A DNA stretch of 64,000 bases, taken from assembly GCF_934372025.1 (NCBI RefSeq), contig NZ_CAKROJ010000004.1, forward strand, positions 1-64,000. The letters are read 5' to 3'. The first letter of the stretch is position 1. Every line of letters begins with the position of its first letter. This stretch comes from an uncultured Blautia sp. (GTDB lineage: Bacteria; Bacillota; Clostridia; Lachnospirales; Lachnospiraceae). The notes below the pieces were generated by a model. It saw only the letters and a list, made by a program, of their open reading frames with translations. It was not told the origin of the DNA and ran no database searches. The position numbers and the translations under genes are program-made. This document shows positions 61,493 through 64,000 of this stretch, in pieces.

Positions 61493-64000
61493 TTACAGAT
61501 ATCTTGCCACATACTGACCGGTATATGAATCCGGACAGGCTGCTATTTCTTCCGGTGTACCTGTTGCAACAACCGTACCGCCGCGCTCGCCGCCTTCCGG
61601 TCCCATATCTATAATATAATCTGCCGTTTTAATCACGTCCAGATTATGTTCAATTACGACCACTGTGTTTCCACCCTCAGTCAGACGCTGCAGAATTTCA
61701 ACAAGCTTGTGTACATCTGCAAAATGAAGTCCTGTCGTCGGCTCATCCAGAATGTAGATCGTGCGCCCCGTACTGCGCTTGCTCAGTTCCGTTGCAAGTT
61801 TGATACGCTGTGCTTCACCGCCGGAAAGCTCCGTAGACGGCTGTCCCAGACGGATATAGGAAAGTCCCACATCATAAAGTGTCTGGATTTTTCTCTTGAT
61901 AGAAGGAATGTTTTCAAAAAACGTCAGTGCTTCTTCTACCGTCATGTTCAGTACATCGTAAATACTTTTGTCCTTATATTTTACTTCCAGTGTCTCCCGG
62001 TTATATCGTTTTCCCTTACATACCTCACATGGTACATAGACATCTGCCAGAAAATGCATCTCGATCTTGATGATTCCGTCACCGCTGCAGGCTTCACAGC
62101 GACCACCTTTTACATTAAAGCTGAAACGTCCCTTCTTATATCCTCTTGCCTTTGCGTCAGCAGTAGATGCGAACAGATCACGGATCTGATCAAAAACACC
62201 GGTATAGGTTGCAGGATTGGAACGCGGTGTACGTCCGATCGGTGACTGGTCAATACTGATAACTTTGTCCAGCTGCTCCAGTCCCAGGATTTCCTTATGT
62301 TTTCCCGGGATTACTCTTGCTCTGTTCAGATCTCGTGCCAGTGTTTTATACAGGACCTCATTGATCAGAGAACTTTTTCCGGAGCCGCTGACACCTGTCA
62401 CAGCAGTCATGATGCCCAGTGGCACTTCCACATTCACCTGTTTCAGGTTATTTTCTGCGGCGCCGCGGATCTTAAGCCATCCTGTCGGCTGTTTCCGTTC
62501 TGTCGGCACCGGAATTTTACGACGTCCACTTAAATATGCACCCGTAACAGAACGTTCATTCTTCATCAACGTCTCTGCTGTGCCGATCTCTACCAGTTCT
62601 CCACCATGCTCACCGGCTCCGGGACCGATATCCACAACACAGTCCGCTGCTCTCATGGTATCTTCATCATGTTCCACCACGATCAGACTGTTTCCCAGAT
62701 CACGAAGCCTCATCAATGCACGGAGCAGTCTGTCATTATCTCTCTGATGAAGTCCGATACTCGGCTCATCCAGAATATATGCCACACCCACCAGGCCTGA
62801 GCCTATCTGTGTTGCAAGACGAATCCTCTGTGCTTCGCCACCGGAAAGCGTTGCAGTCGCACGGCTGAGCGAAAGATAGTCCAATCCAACCTCCGAGAGG
62901 AATCCGATTCTTGCGCGGATTTCTTTCAGTATCTGCCTGCCGATCAGTTCCTGCTGCTCACTTAACTTCAGTTCTGCCATAAACTTTTGCAGGTTTTCTA
63001 TTGAGAGAGCTGTCAGCTCATAAATGTTACGGTCACCCACAGTCACTGCCAGAGATTCCTTTTTCAGTCGCTGTCCTTTACAGGTCTTGCATGGTGTAAT
63101 ACGCATAAAAGACTCATATTCCTGCTTCATCGTGTCAGAACCGGTTTCACGATATCTCTGTTCCACATTTTTGATCAGACCCGGGAAAGCGACATCATAA
63201 ACACCTTCCCCTCGCTGACCTTTATAATATACTTTGACTGCATGCCCGTTTGTTCCATGAATCAGAATATTTTTGATTTCTTCCGGATAATCCTGAAACG
63301 GTGTATCCAGGCTGAAATGATACTCCTCTGCAAGCGCATCCAGAATTGCTCTGCTGAAGCTGCCCTTATCTGTACAGGACTGCCATCCCATAACAACAAT
63401 AGCCCCCTGGGAAATGCTTAAGGATTTGTCCGGGATCATCAGATCAATGTCAAACTCCATCTTGTAACCCAGACCAAAACAATCCGGGCAGGCACCGAAC
63501 GGATTATTAAATGAAAAACTTCTCGGTTCAATTTCATCGATACTGATCTGGCAATCCGGGCAGGCAAAGCTCTGACTGAACGTCCTTACGTTCCCATCCA
63601 TTGTATCAACCATAAGCAATCCGTCTGAGAGATCCAGTACCGTCTCAATGGAATCTGCAAGTCTTTTTTCTATTCCTGGTTTTACTACCAGACGATCCAC
63701 AATGATCTCGATATTATGCTTGATATTTTTGTCCAGTTTGATCTCTTCTGATAATTCATACAGACTTCCATCAATCTGCACTCTGACATATCCACTGCGT
63801 TTCGCCTGTTCCAGCAGCTTGACATGTGTTCCCTTACGCCCACGAACGACCGGTGCAAGAAGCTGTATTTTCGTCCGCTCAGGCAGTGCCATAATATGAT
63901 CAACCATCTGATCTACTGTCTGCTTCTTAATTTCCTTGCCACATTTCGGACAGTGCGGAATTCCGATTCTCGCATAAAGAAGTCTGAAATAATCGTAAAT
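61493..64000 (-). CDS. uvrA: Excinuclease ABC subunit A, 5' end beyond the window
   Basis: About 836 residues are visible; the frame stays open to the edge at 64000, so perhaps the first 100 codons are missing. A zinc-finger sequence near the edge ('CPKCGKEI') is followed by '[13 protein letters not shown]', the second zinc module '[10 protein letters not shown]', both ABC signatures with their helical insertions ('[19 protein letters not shown]'), '[19 protein letters not shown]' and '[20 protein letters not shown]'. UvrA is the damage-sensing ATPase of nucleotide excision repair. uvrB would usually lie upstream, outside the window. Confidence 0.97.
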   Translation of the reverse strand: MYDYFRLLYARIGIPHCPKCGKEIKKQTVDQMVDHIMALPERTKIQLLAPVVRGRKGTHVKLLEQAKRSGYVRVQIDGSLYELSEEIKLDKNIKHNIEIIVDRLVVKPGIEKRLADSIETVLDLSDGLLMVDTMDGNVRTFSQSFACPDCQISIDEIEPRSFSFNNPFGACPDCFGLGYKMEFDIDLMIPDKSLSISQGAIVVMGWQSCTDKGSFSRAILDALAEEYHFSLDTPFQDYPEEIKNILIHGTNGHAVKVYYKGQRGEGVYDVAFPGLIKNVEQRYRETGSDTMKQEYESFMRITPCKTCKGQRLKKESLAVTVGDRNIYELTALSIENLQKFMAELKLSEQQELIGRQILKEIRARIGFLSEVGLDYLSLSRATATLSGGEAQRIRLATQIGSGLVGVAYILDEPSIGLHQRDNDRLLRALMRLRDLGNSLIVVEHDEDTMRAADCVVDIGPGAGEHGGELVEIGTAETLMKNERSVTGAYLSGRRKIPVPTERKQPTGWLKIRGAAENNLKQVNVEVPLGIMTAVTGVSGSGKSSLINEVLYKTLARDLNRARVIPGKHKEILGLEQLDKVISIDQSPIGRTPRSNPATYTGVFDQIRDLFASTADAKARGYKKGRFSFNVKGGRCEACSGDGIIKIEMHFLADVYVPCEVCKGKRYNRETLEVKYKDKSIYDVLNMTVEEALTFFENIPSIKRKIQTLYDVGLSYIRLGQPSTELSGGEAQRIKLATELSKRSTGRTIYILDEPTTGLHFADVHKLVEILQRLTEGGNTVVVIEHNLDVIKTADYIIDMGPEGGERGGTVVATGTPEEIAACPDSYTGQYVARYL

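Overview
The window is bacterial, and most likely from the Lachnospiraceae (Clostridia, a Blautia-like gut Firmicute). This rests on AT-rich intergenic DNA, strong AGGAGG-type ribosome sites, an orphan UgpC/MsmX ATPase beside a PucR-type regulator, a CdaA-CdaR c-di-AMP operon, acidic 'TPTP' lipoproteins and glucan-binding-repeat wall proteins. The genus is an inference. No phage, insertion sequence, rRNA or CRISPR array is visible. No stretch of 300 bases lacks a feature.

Left part (1-16.4 kb): the end of an Abi_2-type protein; a decayed substrate-binding-protein fragment; a DUF3786 protein; an AraC regulator divergent from a MATE exporter; a DUF89 protein; the UgpC/MsmX ATPase with its PucR-type regulator; a tightly coupled modABC molybdate operon; a lipoprotein with a pentapeptide-repeat tail; uppP; and carAB. 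Two identical tRNA-Leu(CAG) genes follow at 16.6-16.95 kb, each with its own promoter.

Sugar-modification cassette (17-23.7 kb): a leftward operon encodes an ArnC/GtrB-like polyprenyl-phosphate glycosyltransferase, a divergent DegT-fold enzyme, an ATP-grasp enzyme, a WecE-type aminotransferase and a DUF2142 GT-C membrane protein. A divergent pair of EmrE/ArnE-like four-helix membrane proteins sits opposite. Together they look like a Gram-positive equivalent of the Arn pathway: make a lipid-linked amino sugar, flip it, and transfer it outside the cell.

Envelope polysaccharide locus (about 26-53 kb, almost all on the minus strand): HtrA, GT2 enzymes, an LCP ligase, a WbaP-like priming transferase, all four dTDP-rhamnose genes (rmlA, B, C, D, dispersed), a Wzm/Wzt ABC exporter whose ATPase has a C-terminal glycan-binding-type domain, a methyltransferase-kinase fusion resembling the O-antigen chain terminator WbdD, three large paralogous tandem-GT2 proteins, an active DacA-type carboxypeptidase, and an L,D-transpeptidase. 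On the opposite strand inside the locus lies a second DacA-like protein that has lost its catalytic motifs. Capping and export appear to be organised as in E. coli O8/O9a, but the product would be tied to a Gram-positive wall.

Right part (53-64 kb): HPr, CdaR, CdaA, two uncharacterised membrane proteins, ComF, RecD2, an MreB-like protein and the 3' part of uvrA. A 140-bp structured intergenic element lies between comF and the membrane-protein pair.
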